Source: JAUILA01 sp964563925 (GTDB taxonomy: Bacteria; Bacteroidota; Bacteroidia; Cytophagales; Cyclobacteriaceae). Taken from it: 45,322 nucleotides of DNA. Location of the stretch: contig CAZLZD010000036.1 in assembly GCA_964563925.1 (NCBI GenBank), forward strand, positions 1 through 45,322, given 5' to 3'. Positions 1-6,960 of this stretch are shown one piece after another. The position numbers and the translations under genes are program-made. The notes under the pieces were generated by a model. That model saw only the letters and a list, made by a program, of their open reading frames with translations, ran no database searches and was not told the DNA's origin. Every line of letters starts with the position of its first letter. Within the stretch, counting starts at the first letter, position 1.

Positions 1-216
1 ATACAAAAAATAATTGTTTTTTTGCACTTTATTTATTTTCCTTATCTCGATTAATGCTTATTACGAATGAAAACTATGATAAAAGCAACATTCTAAATGG
101 GATGCTATCCCCCAATAGCTCGGGCAGTGACGTTGTTCCATTTACTCTTTATCCCAGACAGATCACCAACTACGCGGGGAAATGCTTCTTCTCTCTCGGT
201 CTGATGTTTCCTTAGG

Positions 217-257
217 TCCTGAAGCGACTGCGGGTCAAGCCCGCAGGTTTTTCAGGA
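217..257. repeat. REP-like nested inverted repeat
   Basis: Two inverted repeats are nested. The outer arms tcctgaa (217-223) and ttcagga (251-257) enclose inner arms ctgcggg (228-234) and cccgcag (240-246) with a five-base loop. The minus-strand reading begins with a 'GTCATCCTGAA'-type sequence, which resembles dispersed palindromes seen between genes in many Bacteroidota. A genome-wide copy count is needed to call it a true REP family. Confidence 0.55.
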
Positions 258-273
258 TGACGAACTATTTACT

Positions 274-303
274 CCTAGTCCTAGTCCTAGTCTTAGTCTT
301 AGT
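274..303. repeat. Hexamer tandem array (CCTAGT)3(CTTAGT)2
   Basis: Five tandem hexamers are visible: three CCTAGT (274-291) and two CTTAGT (292-303). CTAG-containing tandem hexamers are unusual because CTAG is rare in many bacterial genomes. The array lies between the REP-like repeat and the palindrome at the mnmE stop. It may vary in copy number between strains. No function can be assigned. Confidence 0.7.
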
Positions 304-304
304 C

Positions 305-324
305 TGACCCGCCATGGCGGGTCA
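305..324. repeat. Perfect 20-base palindrome spanning the mnmE stop codon
   Basis: The sequence TGACCCGCCATGGCGGGTCA is its own reverse complement. The minus-strand mnmE stop codon (322-324) is the first three bases of the palindrome as read on that strand. It would form a GC-rich hairpin at the very end of the mnmE transcript, but no T-run follows on either side. It may protect the 3' end or belong to the adjacent REP-like element. Confidence 0.75.
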
Positions 325-1683
325 TTTCCCAATACAAAACTTCGAAAAAATATTCGCCAAAAGATCATCGGTCGTGATCTGGCCGGTGATCTCGCCCAGG
401 TAATGCAGTGCCTGGCGGATGTCCATGGCCAGGAAATCCCCGGTCACGTTGTTGTCCAGCCCGGTGAGCACGTCCTGCAAGGCCTGCTTCGTTTTAAACA
501 GGTTATCGTAATGCCGCACGTTGGTCACTACCGTGTCGCCCGTCTTAAAGTCCTCGTAATGCACCACCTCCAGGATCCGGTCCTTCAACCCGTCCAGGTT
601 CTCCTTTTTGTCCGCAGAGATCACAATGCTCCCGGGGATCCGTTTTAATCCCTCACGCAGATCCTCTTTTGCCACATCTTCCTTGTTGCCGATCAGCAGG
701 AACGGGATGCCCATATTCTCCAGCCGGTTCAATGCCCGGTTCATCTCGACCACCGTATCATTCTCCAGGTCAACCAGATACAGGATCAGTGAAGCCTTTT
801 TCATCTGTTCCTCCGTCCGGGCCACGCCGATCTTCTCTATCGCATCCTCGGTCTCCCGCAAGCCGGCCGTATCGATAAAGCGGAACACCACCCCGCCAAT
901 ATTGATCTCGTCCTCGATGAAATCACGCGTCGTGCCCGGGATATTCGACACGATCGCTTTCTCCTCGTTGAGTAGCGCGTTCAGCAGAGTGGATTTACCG
1001 GCATTGGGCTTTCCGGCAATCACGGTCGGGATGCCGTTCTTGATCACGTTCCCGAGCTGAAAGCTGTCGATCAGCGGATTTATCGCTTTAAGCAAACTGT
1101 TTATCAGCTCCTTCAAATCATCGCGGTCGGCAAACTCCACATCCTCTTCGCCAAAATCCAGTTCGAGCTCAATCATGGAGGCAAAATGGATAAGCTCCTC
1201 CCGCAACGCTTTGATCTGCTCTGAGAATCCCCCGCGCATCTGCTGCATCGCCGCGCGGTGTGCCGCTTCGCTGTCGGCATTGATCAGGTCGGCCACCGCT
1301 TCCGCCTGGGCCAGGTCAAATTGTCCGTTCAGGAACGCCCGCTGGGTGAATTCCCCGGCTTTCGCCAGCCTTGCACCCCTGCTTAGCAGTAACTGGATCA
1401 GCTGACGGATGATGTAAGGCGAGCCGTGACAGGATATCTCCACCACATTCTCCTTCGTAAAAGACCTCGGTGCAATAAACAGGCTGACCAGTACCTCGTC
1501 AATAACTTTTTCACCATCACGGATTGTGCCGAAGTGAATGGTATGCGATGGCTTATCCGACAGGTCCGTACCATGAAAGACGCTGTTGGTGATGGAGATG
1601 GCATCCGGACCACTCAGTCGTAGAACGCCGATGGCGCCGACGCCAGGGGGGGTGGACAAAGCAATGATCGTATCCTTTATCAT
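322..1683 (-). CDS. mnmE: tRNA uridine-5-carboxymethylaminomethyl modification GTPase MnmE
   Basis: MnmE, with MnmG, installs the carboxymethylaminomethyl group on the wobble uridine of certain tRNAs. The 453-residue protein has the usual family length. An N-terminal folate-binding domain (about 1-120) and helical domain surround a G domain: GKPNAGKS (224-231), GTTRD (250-254), DTAGLRE (271-277) and NKED (333-336). It ends with the diagnostic FCIGK, whose Cys is catalytically required in the family. The ATG at 1683 is preceded by a -7 box only four bases away (1688-1695), which suggests a leaderless mRNA. The stop codon lies inside a 20-base palindrome. MnmG is not in the window. Confidence 0.97.
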   Translation of the reverse strand: MIKDTIIALSTPPGVGAIGVLRLSGPDAISITNSVFHGTDLSDKPSHTIHFGTIRDGEKVIDEVLVSLFIAPRSFTKENVVEISCHGSPYIIRQLIQLLLSRGARLAKAGEFTQRAFLNGQFDLAQAEAVADLINADSEAAHRAAMQQMRGGFSEQIKALREELIHFASMIELELDFGEEDVEFADRDDLKELINSLLKAINPLIDSFQLGNVIKNGIPTVIAGKPNAGKSTLLNALLNEEKAIVSNIPGTTRDFIEDEINIGGVVFRFIDTAGLRETEDAIEKIGVARTEEQMKKASLILYLVDLENDTVVEMNRALNRLENMGIPFLLIGNKEDVAKEDLREGLKRIPGSIVISADKKENLDGLKDRILEVVHYEDFKTGDTVVTNVRHYDNLFKTKQALQDVLTGLDNNVTGDFLAMDIRQALHYLGEITGQITTDDLLANIFSKFCIGK

Positions 1684-1687
1684 AGCG

Positions 1688-1695
1688 CAAAGGTA
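1688..1695 (-). promoter_or_regulatory. mnmE -7 box TACCTTTG
   Basis: Read on the minus strand, TACCTTTG matches the Bacteroidota -7 consensus TAnnTTTG. It is followed by GCGCT and the ATG overlaps that T-ATG junction, leaving four bases between box and start codon. A TTTC lies 20 bases upstream (1716-1719), one base off the -33 TTTG. The expected transcription start falls at or next to the A of the ATG. Confidence 0.55.
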
Positions 1696-1918
1696 ACGGC
1701 AATTGTAAGAAGTCTGAAATATAACCTGATATTACGAATTATCACCTTAGCCCTGTTAAGCGGCAGCATTGAGTCATGAACATATATCTGATTGGGTTCA
1801 ATATAGCACCTGGTCCCGGATAAGTAGTTGATCAGAAGCGTATAACACCCGAAAAAAGTAGGTCCCTGGCAGGAAATAACCGTAAAAATCCCCATATTGA
1901 GGAAGCTATTGTCGAGCA

Positions 1919-2179
1919 ATGAGGACTACCACCATCATCATTATCCTCCTCATGTCATCAGGTGTTTTTGCTCAGCCGGGAAACGGAAATGGTCCGGGTA
2001 ATGGGAACGGACCGCCCTGTGACAGCCCGAATCCTCCGGCATCCTGTGCCTGCGATCAGCCGAATCCGCCCCCGTGGTGCGGCAATAATCCGGTCCCGCT
2101 GCAAGGGGAGGAGTGGCTGATGCTGGCTGCCACTATGCTTGGCGGTCTGGCCATATACAGGCACAGACGACATCGCTGA
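1919..2179 (+). CDS. Small secreted protein with PID-CTERM-like C-terminal sorting tail
   Basis: This 86-residue protein has a signal peptide (about 1-18, ending in VFAQ). A Gly/Asn/Pro-rich, Cys-containing middle follows (about 19-58), with PGNGNGP repeats and four Cys. The C-terminus is tripartite: a short VPLQGEEW motif, a hydrophobic helix and a basic RHRRHR end. That layout matches C-terminal sorting signals of the PEP-CTERM/PID-CTERM kind known in Bacteroidota, although the exact PID motif is not present. It stands alone, divergent from mnmE and convergent with troD. The function of the mature peptide is unknown. The ATG was chosen because it gives a clean signal peptide. Confidence 0.72.
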   Translation: MRTTTIIIILLMSSGVFAQPGNGNGPGNGNGPPCDSPNPPASCACDQPNPPPWCGNNPVPLQGEEWLMLAATMLGGLAIYRHRRHR

Positions 2180-2276
2180 GATTTCTGTAACCAGCCATTA
2201 TGGTACAAAGAATACTGATAATTCCCGGTTACCTTGAAAGATTAAAGTAATTGGCACCTCCTGGCAGAAAGACAAA

Positions 2277-3155
2277 TCAGACTTGGTGGTCCTCAGTAAC
2301 CAGTGCATTCTGAGCCCGGCGCCGGGCTATATACTGGTATATAAATGCTATTCCGAAAAACAGACCCACCATTGTCGCCATGGCGCCCGCAATACTGCCG
2401 TCCAGCCAGCTGCCCAGGTAATATCCTGAGACCGACACCAACACCCCGATCCCTGCCGAGATCCAGAGCATCTTGCGGAAATCTTCAGTCAGGAGGTAGG
2501 CGGTGGCAGGCGGACCGATCAAAAAGGCCACCACAAGGATGGCGCCTACTGTTTCAAAGGAAGCAACCGTCGTTAAAGACACAGCACCCATCAGCAGGTA
2601 GTGCCAGACCGCGGTACTTACACCGATCGAAGCCGCATAACCCGGATCGAAGGTCGTAAGAAACAGCTCCTTATAGCCAAACCCGATAAAGGCAAGCAGG
2701 ATCAGCAACACGCTCCCGCTGATGTAAAATACCCGGGGACCCATGACGGTTCCTGCTTCGGTGATCCACACATCAATGGGGACATAGGCGATCTCTCCGT
2801 AGAGTACGCATTCCTGGTCAAGGTCCACCTCGACAAATACCGAGATCAGGATTACCCCGATCGCAAACAGCCAGGTAAAGGTAACACCAATCGAGGCATC
2901 GGTCTGCAGCTTGCCCCGCTGATGGAAAAATTCAATGAGAAATGTCGTGAGTACTCCCAACAGTCCGGCTCCCAGCAACATGGGCAATGACTCGCGTGAG
3001 CCCGAGAGCATGAAGGCCAGTACGATGCCGGGCAGCACGGCATGGGAGATGGCATCGCCCACCATGGCCATTCTCCGGAGGATCAGGTAACAGCCCAGCA
3101 GGCTACAGGAGATGGCCACGAGCGAACCGGCGATGATGATTTCCAGTGCCTGCAT
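2277..3155 (-). CDS. troD: Mn/Zn-type ABC transporter permease, TroD/ZnuB family
   Basis: This 292-residue inner-membrane permease belongs to the ABC-3 family that carries Mn2+, Zn2+ or Fe2+ chaperoned by a TroA-type binding protein. It begins with the family-typical segment LLGCYLILRRMAMVGDAISH and has about eight hydrophobic helices. The family motif around 'GFETVGAILVVAFLIGPPATA'-like residues, about 200-220, is also present. It is the last gene of the tro operon. Its ATG overlaps the troC::R stop codon by one base (TGATG). It probably forms a heterodimer with TroC. The symbol follows operon position; metal specificity is inferred. Confidence 0.9.
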   Translation of the reverse strand: MQALEIIIAGSLVAISCSLLGCYLILRRMAMVGDAISHAVLPGIVLAFMLSGSRESLPMLLGAGLLGVLTTFLIEFFHQRGKLQTDASIGVTFTWLFAIGVILISVFVEVDLDQECVLYGEIAYVPIDVWITEAGTVMGPRVFYISGSVLLILLAFIGFGYKELFLTTFDPGYAASIGVSTAVWHYLLMGAVSLTTVASFETVGAILVVAFLIGPPATAYLLTEDFRKMLWISAGIGVLVSVSGYYLGSWLDGSIAGAMATMVGLFFGIAFIYQYIARRRAQNALVTEDHQV

Positions 3156-4447
3156 CAGTAGGGGATTTCAGATTGGTGAGGGTCTACAGTAGGGTAGTCC
3201 AGCAGCTTTTCCAGCCTGGCCTCCATTTCGGGGGTCAGAATGTGTTCCATGGTTTCCGCATCGTCGTGCACATGGTCAGGGGCAATTCGCAGGTACTGGG
3301 TCAGGTACAACTCCCACAACCGGTGCAGGCGTACAACGCGCCTTCCTTTTTGTTCGCCTTCAGGAGTGAATTTCCAGCCCGACCCCTTACGGGCCACAAA
3401 CCCGTACCGTCGCAGGCGTTCCAGTCCGCGTGCAAGTTCGCCGGGAAGAAATCCGCGTTTCGCCTGTATTTCTTCCTCTGAACGAACCTCGCCAAATCGT
3501 CCGTCTGATTCCCCCAGGTGATACAGTGACTTCAAAATATTTTCTTCGGTCATGGTCCGCCGGATTTTCCGCTGGTTTCTCATCCGGTTGAGGATTCCTT
3601 TTTTGGGAGCCAGGAAAAAAGAAACAAAGGCGATGGTCGAAATGACCACCACAATCCAGGGCCCCGTGGGCATCGAGGGCGCAGTGTAGGAGATGAATGC
3701 ACCGGCCAGCCCGCTGAACGCACCGAATATTGCCGCCAGGGTAACCATCACCTGGATCCGGTCGGTCCAGAATCGCGCCGCCGCAGCGGGGGTGATCAGC
3801 ATGGCAGCCATCAGGACCACGCCCACGGCCTGTATGCCAATGACCACGGCCAGTACGGTCAGTGTGGTCAGCACCAGTTCGATGCGCCGTACCGGAACCC
3901 CGAGGGATTTGGCGTAATCCTCATCAAAGGAAATGATGGTAAATTCCTTGAACAGGACAAAGACCGTGATAATCAGTACGGCCGCGGTCACGGCAAAGAC
4001 CACCAGATCGGATCCCACCAGGGAAGCCGCCTTGCCGAAAAGGAACTGGTCGAGGCCGGATTGGGCCGCATTGCCGGTTTTCTGGATTACGGTCAGCATG
4101 AGAATGCCGATCCCGAAGAATACAGACAGGATCAGGCCAATGGCCGTATCTTCCTTGATCTTGGAAGAGGCTGTGATCCTGTCAATCAGCACAAGTGACA
4201 GCCAGCCGGTAAGAAAAGCGCCTAATAGCAATAGAAGCGGGTTTTTCTCTCCCTGGAGAATGAATGACAGGCATACGCCCGGAAGAACACTGTGGGCCAC
4301 GGCATCACCTACCAGGGCTTTTTTTCGTAAAAATGTAAAGGTTCCGACGATCGCCGAACTCGCCGTGAGCAGGATGGAGCCCAGCACCACGTAACGGACA
4401 TTGGGGTCTGCCAGGCTCAGGAAATCGGTAAGGTCTGACCAGTTCAT
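3155..4447 (-). CDS. Fusion of ABC-3 metal permease (TroC) with a C-terminal DtxR-like metal-sensing repressor domain
   Basis: At 430 residues this is about 140 longer than a normal permease. Residues 1-285 are an ABC-3 permease (RKKALVGDAVAHSVLPG near 41-57). A basic linker (about 282-298) leads to a winged-helix-like region (about 299-370) and a DtxR dimerisation/metal domain (372-430). The second part aligns closely with the separate TroR of this operon. It keeps every metal ligand seen there: H375, E379, H394, E398, E401, H402. An internal ATG (3553, residue 299) could make the repressor part alone. The arrangement mirrors chlamydial YtgCR, where the repressor is released by cleavage. Frame and overlaps (4 nt with troB, 1 nt with troD) show a genuine intact fusion. 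Confidence 0.9.
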   Translation of the reverse strand: MNWSDLTDFLSLADPNVRYVVLGSILLTASSAIVGTFTFLRKKALVGDAVAHSVLPGVCLSFILQGEKNPLLLLLGAFLTGWLSLVLIDRITASSKIKEDTAIGLILSVFFGIGILMLTVIQKTGNAAQSGLDQFLFGKAASLVGSDLVVFAVTAAVLIITVFVLFKEFTIISFDEDYAKSLGVPVRRIELVLTTLTVLAVVIGIQAVGVVLMAAMLITPAAAARFWTDRIQVMVTLAAIFGAFSGLAGAFISYTAPSMPTGPWIVVVISTIAFVSFFLAPKKGILNRMRNQRKIRRTMTEENILKSLYHLGESDGRFGEVRSEEEIQAKRGFLPGELARGLERLRRYGFVARKGSGWKFTPEGEQKGRRVVRLHRLWELYLTQYLRIAPDHVHDDAETMEHILTPEMEARLEKLLDYPTVDPHQSEIPY

Positions 4448-5262
4448 GAGCCTGATTGTTCACGGTTTGGATAGCGGCGCTGGCGCATCAGGTCACCCAC
4501 ATCGCTCAGGAGCGTGAGTTTACCCCCGTAGGTTTCCTGGAGGAGCTTGGTGGTGAAAGTGGTTTCGGTCGGACCGTAGGCCATGAGGCGTAAATTCAGC
4601 AATACCACCCAGTCAAAGTACTGGGTGACCGACTGCAGGTCATGATGGACCACAACCACCGTTTTGCCGCGGGCCGACATCTCACGCAACAGGGTCACAA
4701 TAGCTTTCTCGGTGGCAGCATCCACCCCGGAAAACGGCTCGTCCATCAGGTAAAAGTCCGCATTCTGGGCAAGTGCCCGGGCCAGGAAGACACGTTGCTG
4801 CTGTCCGCCCGACAATTGCGAGATCTGCCTCGACACATAATTCTCCATCCCCACCTTTCGCAGGCAGTCCATGACCACCTCCTCATCGGCTTTCCGCGGT
4901 CGTTTAAACAGCCCGAGCGATCCATACCGGCCCATCATGACCACATCCCGTACCGAGGCCGGAAAATCCCAGTCCACCGACTCCCGTTGCGGAACATAAC
5001 TCACCCGCTCCCTTACCTCGTCGAGCGGCTTACCAAATACCTTCACGTACCCGCTGTTATGGCTCACCAGGCCCATCACGGCCTTGATAAGCGTGGACTT
5101 TCCTGCTCCGTTGGGACCGACGATGCCAATCAGCTTACCCTGGGGCAGGGCGAGGTCTACGTTCCACAACACCGGCTTGCGGTCATAGGAAACGGTAAGG
5201 TCGTGCACCTCCAGTACCGGTTCGGTTTCAATATTCTCAAAGGGTATTTTTTCCGATGCCAT
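4444..5262 (-). CDS. troB: Mn/Zn-type ABC transporter ATP-binding protein, TroB/ZnuC family
   Basis: This 272-residue cytoplasmic ATPase powers the TroCD permease. Visible motifs are Walker A GPNGAGKST (about 49-57), the signature LSGGQQQR (about 147-154), Walker B FYLMDEPF (about 167-174) and the H-loop VVVVHHD. The ATG follows the troA stop by two bases, and its own stop overlaps the troC::R start by four bases (ATGA), so translation is coupled. The ligand is inferred from the operon, not from this protein. Confidence 0.95.
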   Translation of the reverse strand: MASEKIPFENIETEPVLEVHDLTVSYDRKPVLWNVDLALPQGKLIGIVGPNGAGKSTLIKAVMGLVSHNSGYVKVFGKPLDEVRERVSYVPQRESVDWDFPASVRDVVMMGRYGSLGLFKRPRKADEEVVMDCLRKVGMENYVSRQISQLSGGQQQRVFLARALAQNADFYLMDEPFSGVDAATEKAIVTLLREMSARGKTVVVVHHDLQSVTQYFDWVVLLNLRLMAYGPTETTFTTKLLQETYGGKLTLLSDVGDLMRQRRYPNREQSGS

Positions 5263-5264
5263 AA

Positions 5265-6185
5265 TTATTTCAGTGAACTGACAATTGTGTTTACATTGGC
5301 CCGGACCATGCCGGGGTACGTTCCTTCGGGAGTGCCTTCCGCACCCATTGCATCCGAGAAAAGGTTGCCCCCGATCTTTACATCAAAGCCGCGCTCCTGT
5401 ACCCCTGTGACCACGGCCTCAATGGCCCTTGGCGGTACTGAGGTCTCGACAAATACCGCTTTCACCTCATTCTCCACGATGTATTCCACCAGGGCAGTCA
5501 CATCACGCAATCCGAATTCTGACAGGGTGGATATACCCTGCAATCCCCTGACCTCAATATCATAGGCGGTGCCGAAATACCCGAATGCGTCATGGGCGGT
5601 GATCAGGATACGCCGCTGCGCAGGGATAGTGGCAATCTCCTGTTTGACCCACTGGTGTAGTGTTTCGAGGCTGTCCAGGTAGGCCGTGGTATTGCCGGCA
5701 AAGTATTCGGCGTTTTCCGGGTATTTTTCCCTCAGGACCTCAGAGACTTGTTTAACCGCCATCTTCCAGAGTGAAACATCAAACCAGATATGCGGATCGT
5801 AATTATTGTTATAGGCAGGATCCTGGTGAAGCCTGTCTCCGGGGATTTGTTCCGCCACCGCGGCTACGGTCTTCTGCCTTGCCAGTTTTTCGAGAACTTC
5901 CCCCATTTTTCCTTCCAGGTGCAATCCGTTATAAAAGACAATATCTGCGGTGGTCAGCCTGGACAGATCACCTTGTGTAGCCTTGTACAGGTGAGGGTCC
6001 ACTCCGGGACCCATGAGCGCTTCCACACGCAGTGAATCGCCGCCAATATTTTTGACCGCATCGGCAATCATGCCCGTTGTGGTGACAATATAGGGGAGGC
6101 CTGAGTCGTCCCCGGGCTCGCTGGTACCACAACCGAAGGCTGCAAGTACCGAAAGTAAAAACAGAACTAAGCCTTTGTAACCCAT
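5265..6185 (-). CDS. troA: Metal-binding lipoprotein of a Mn/Zn ABC importer, TroA-like
   Basis: This 306-residue cluster A-I solute-binding protein captures the metal in the periplasm. A lipoprotein signal ends at lipobox AFGC (Cys19). The four expected ligands are present: H65 (DPHLY), H132 (DPHIW), H198 (TAHDAFGYF) and D278 (FSDAMG). These match the His-His-His-Asp set of Treponema TroA rather than the His-His-Glu-Asp set of PsaA. TroA is known to bind Zn and Mn, so either could be the ligand. The long His-rich loop of ZnuA is absent. The start codon lies 19 bases inside the 3' end of troR, so the two genes are co-transcribed. Confidence 0.93.
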   Translation of the reverse strand: MGYKGLVLFLLSVLAAFGCGTSEPGDDSGLPYIVTTTGMIADAVKNIGGDSLRVEALMGPGVDPHLYKATQGDLSRLTTADIVFYNGLHLEGKMGEVLEKLARQKTVAAVAEQIPGDRLHQDPAYNNNYDPHIWFDVSLWKMAVKQVSEVLREKYPENAEYFAGNTTAYLDSLETLHQWVKQEIATIPAQRRILITAHDAFGYFGTAYDIEVRGLQGISTLSEFGLRDVTALVEYIVENEVKAVFVETSVPPRAIEAVVTGVQERGFDVKIGGNLFSDAMGAEGTPEGTYPGMVRANVNTIVSSLK

Positions 6186-6841
6186 AGATTGTCAGATACT
6201 TCTTTAGAAACAAACACACTTTTACGCTCCGGGCCGATCTCCAGCTCCAGTGATGCGTCGAAGGAAACCTTTTCCAGTATTCTTACAGAAGAGCCGATCG
6301 AAATTCCGATACGGTCCAGGTAGCGAAGAAAGTCAGGCGACGAATCATTTACAGCCACAATATGGGCTGACGAACCTGATTTAAGCTCTGACAGCAGGAT
6401 GTGGGATTGTTCGGTGATCTCACCCTGTTCGCTGGGAATCGGGTCTCCGTGCGGGTCGTGAGTAGGATATCCCAGTAAGGCATCTATTCGCTGAATGAGC
6501 AGGGGAGAATGGATATGCTCCAGTTGTTCGGCGACCTCGTGTACCTGGTCCCAGGCGAAATTCAGCTTCTCTACCAGGAAGGTCTCCCACAAACGATGTT
6601 TCCTGATCACCTCCAGCGCAGCTTTCTCTCCATGCTGCGTCATGCTTACGCCATAATATTTTTTGTAGTCAATCAGCTTTTTGGCCGATAATTTCTTCAG
6701 CATATCTGTCACCGAGGCAGCCCTGGTATTCATGCTCTCGGCGATGGCATTGGTGGTGACGGCGCCGTCACTTTCCGTCATTAAATGATATATGGCCTTC
6801 AGGTAATTTTCCTCTACAAAGCTCAGGCGGATCTTTTGCAT
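6167..6841 (-). CDS. troR: DtxR/MntR-family metal-dependent repressor
   Basis: This 224-residue repressor has an N-terminal winged helix (about 5-75), a dimerisation/metal domain (about 76-137) and a FeoA/SH3-like C-terminal domain (about 145-224), so it is the long DtxR type. Ligand candidates are H82, E86, H101, E105, E108 and H109. E105 replaces the Cys of iron-type DtxR, as in manganese sensors, so Mn2+ sensing is inferred. It is the first gene of the operon it probably represses. A perfect palindromic operator lies 17 bases upstream of its ATG. Its stop overlaps troA by 19 bases. Confidence 0.93.
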   Translation of the reverse strand: MQKIRLSFVEENYLKAIYHLMTESDGAVTTNAIAESMNTRAASVTDMLKKLSAKKLIDYKKYYGVSMTQHGEKAALEVIRKHRLWETFLVEKLNFAWDQVHEVAEQLEHIHSPLLIQRIDALLGYPTHDPHGDPIPSEQGEITEQSHILLSELKSGSSAHIVAVNDSSPDFLRYLDRIGISIGSSVRILEKVSFDASLELEIGPERKSVFVSKEVSDNLWVTKA

Positions 6842-6858
6842 GGTGTAAAGATAAATAA

Positions 6859-6874
6859 TTTAGATTAATCTAAA
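6859..6874. promoter_or_regulatory. DtxR-type operator TTTAGATTAATCTAAA
   Basis: This is a perfect 16-base palindrome 17 bases upstream of the troR ATG. It has the TTAGnTnAnCTAA symmetry of DtxR/IdeR/MntR-family boxes. Position and symmetry suggest autoregulation of the whole tro operon by TroR and possibly by the repressor domain fused to TroC. No second copy was seen in the window. Confidence 0.8.
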
Positions 6875-6914
6875 AATATTTTTATTCACCCTCGAAAAAT
6901 CATTGATCCGTATC

Positions 6915-6941
6915 GGTAAAAATATCTTTACCTGAGTAAAG
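6915..6941. repeat. Two interlocked inverted repeats upstream of the tro operator
   Basis: GGTAAA (6915-6920) pairs with TTTACC (6927-6932), and CTTTAC (6926-6931) pairs with GTAAAG (6936-6941). The shared middle arm means only one hairpin can form at a time. The site lies between the stop of the glycosyltransferase gene and the tro operator. It could be a second repressor site, the upstream promoter region or a weak terminator. Confidence 0.45.
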
Positions 6942-6960
6942 TAATGCCACATAAAGGCTT

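Larger units (their letters stand above)
1..321. other. Non-coding region left of mnmE
   Basis: No convincing gene is visible here. The left 200 bases are AT-rich and featureless to the eye. The right part carries a REP-like double inverted repeat (217-257), a hexamer array (274-303) and the first bases of a 20-base palindrome that runs into mnmE. The segment lies downstream of mnmE, so it may act as a transcription end or an mRNA-stabilising 3' region. The next gene to the left is outside the window. Confidence 0.6.

Noticed and set aside
274..303. Short regular repeats that could suggest a CRISPR array
   Set aside because: The unit is six bases with no spacers, so it is a simple tandem repeat.
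1680..1919. Small minus-strand frame (79 codons) between mnmE and the secreted protein
   Set aside because: No ribosome site, no recognisable domain, and it covers the mnmE promoter. Treated as intergenic.
4642..5565. Open frame of 307 codons opposite troB and troA
   Set aside because: It crosses two real genes on the other strand and has no family features.
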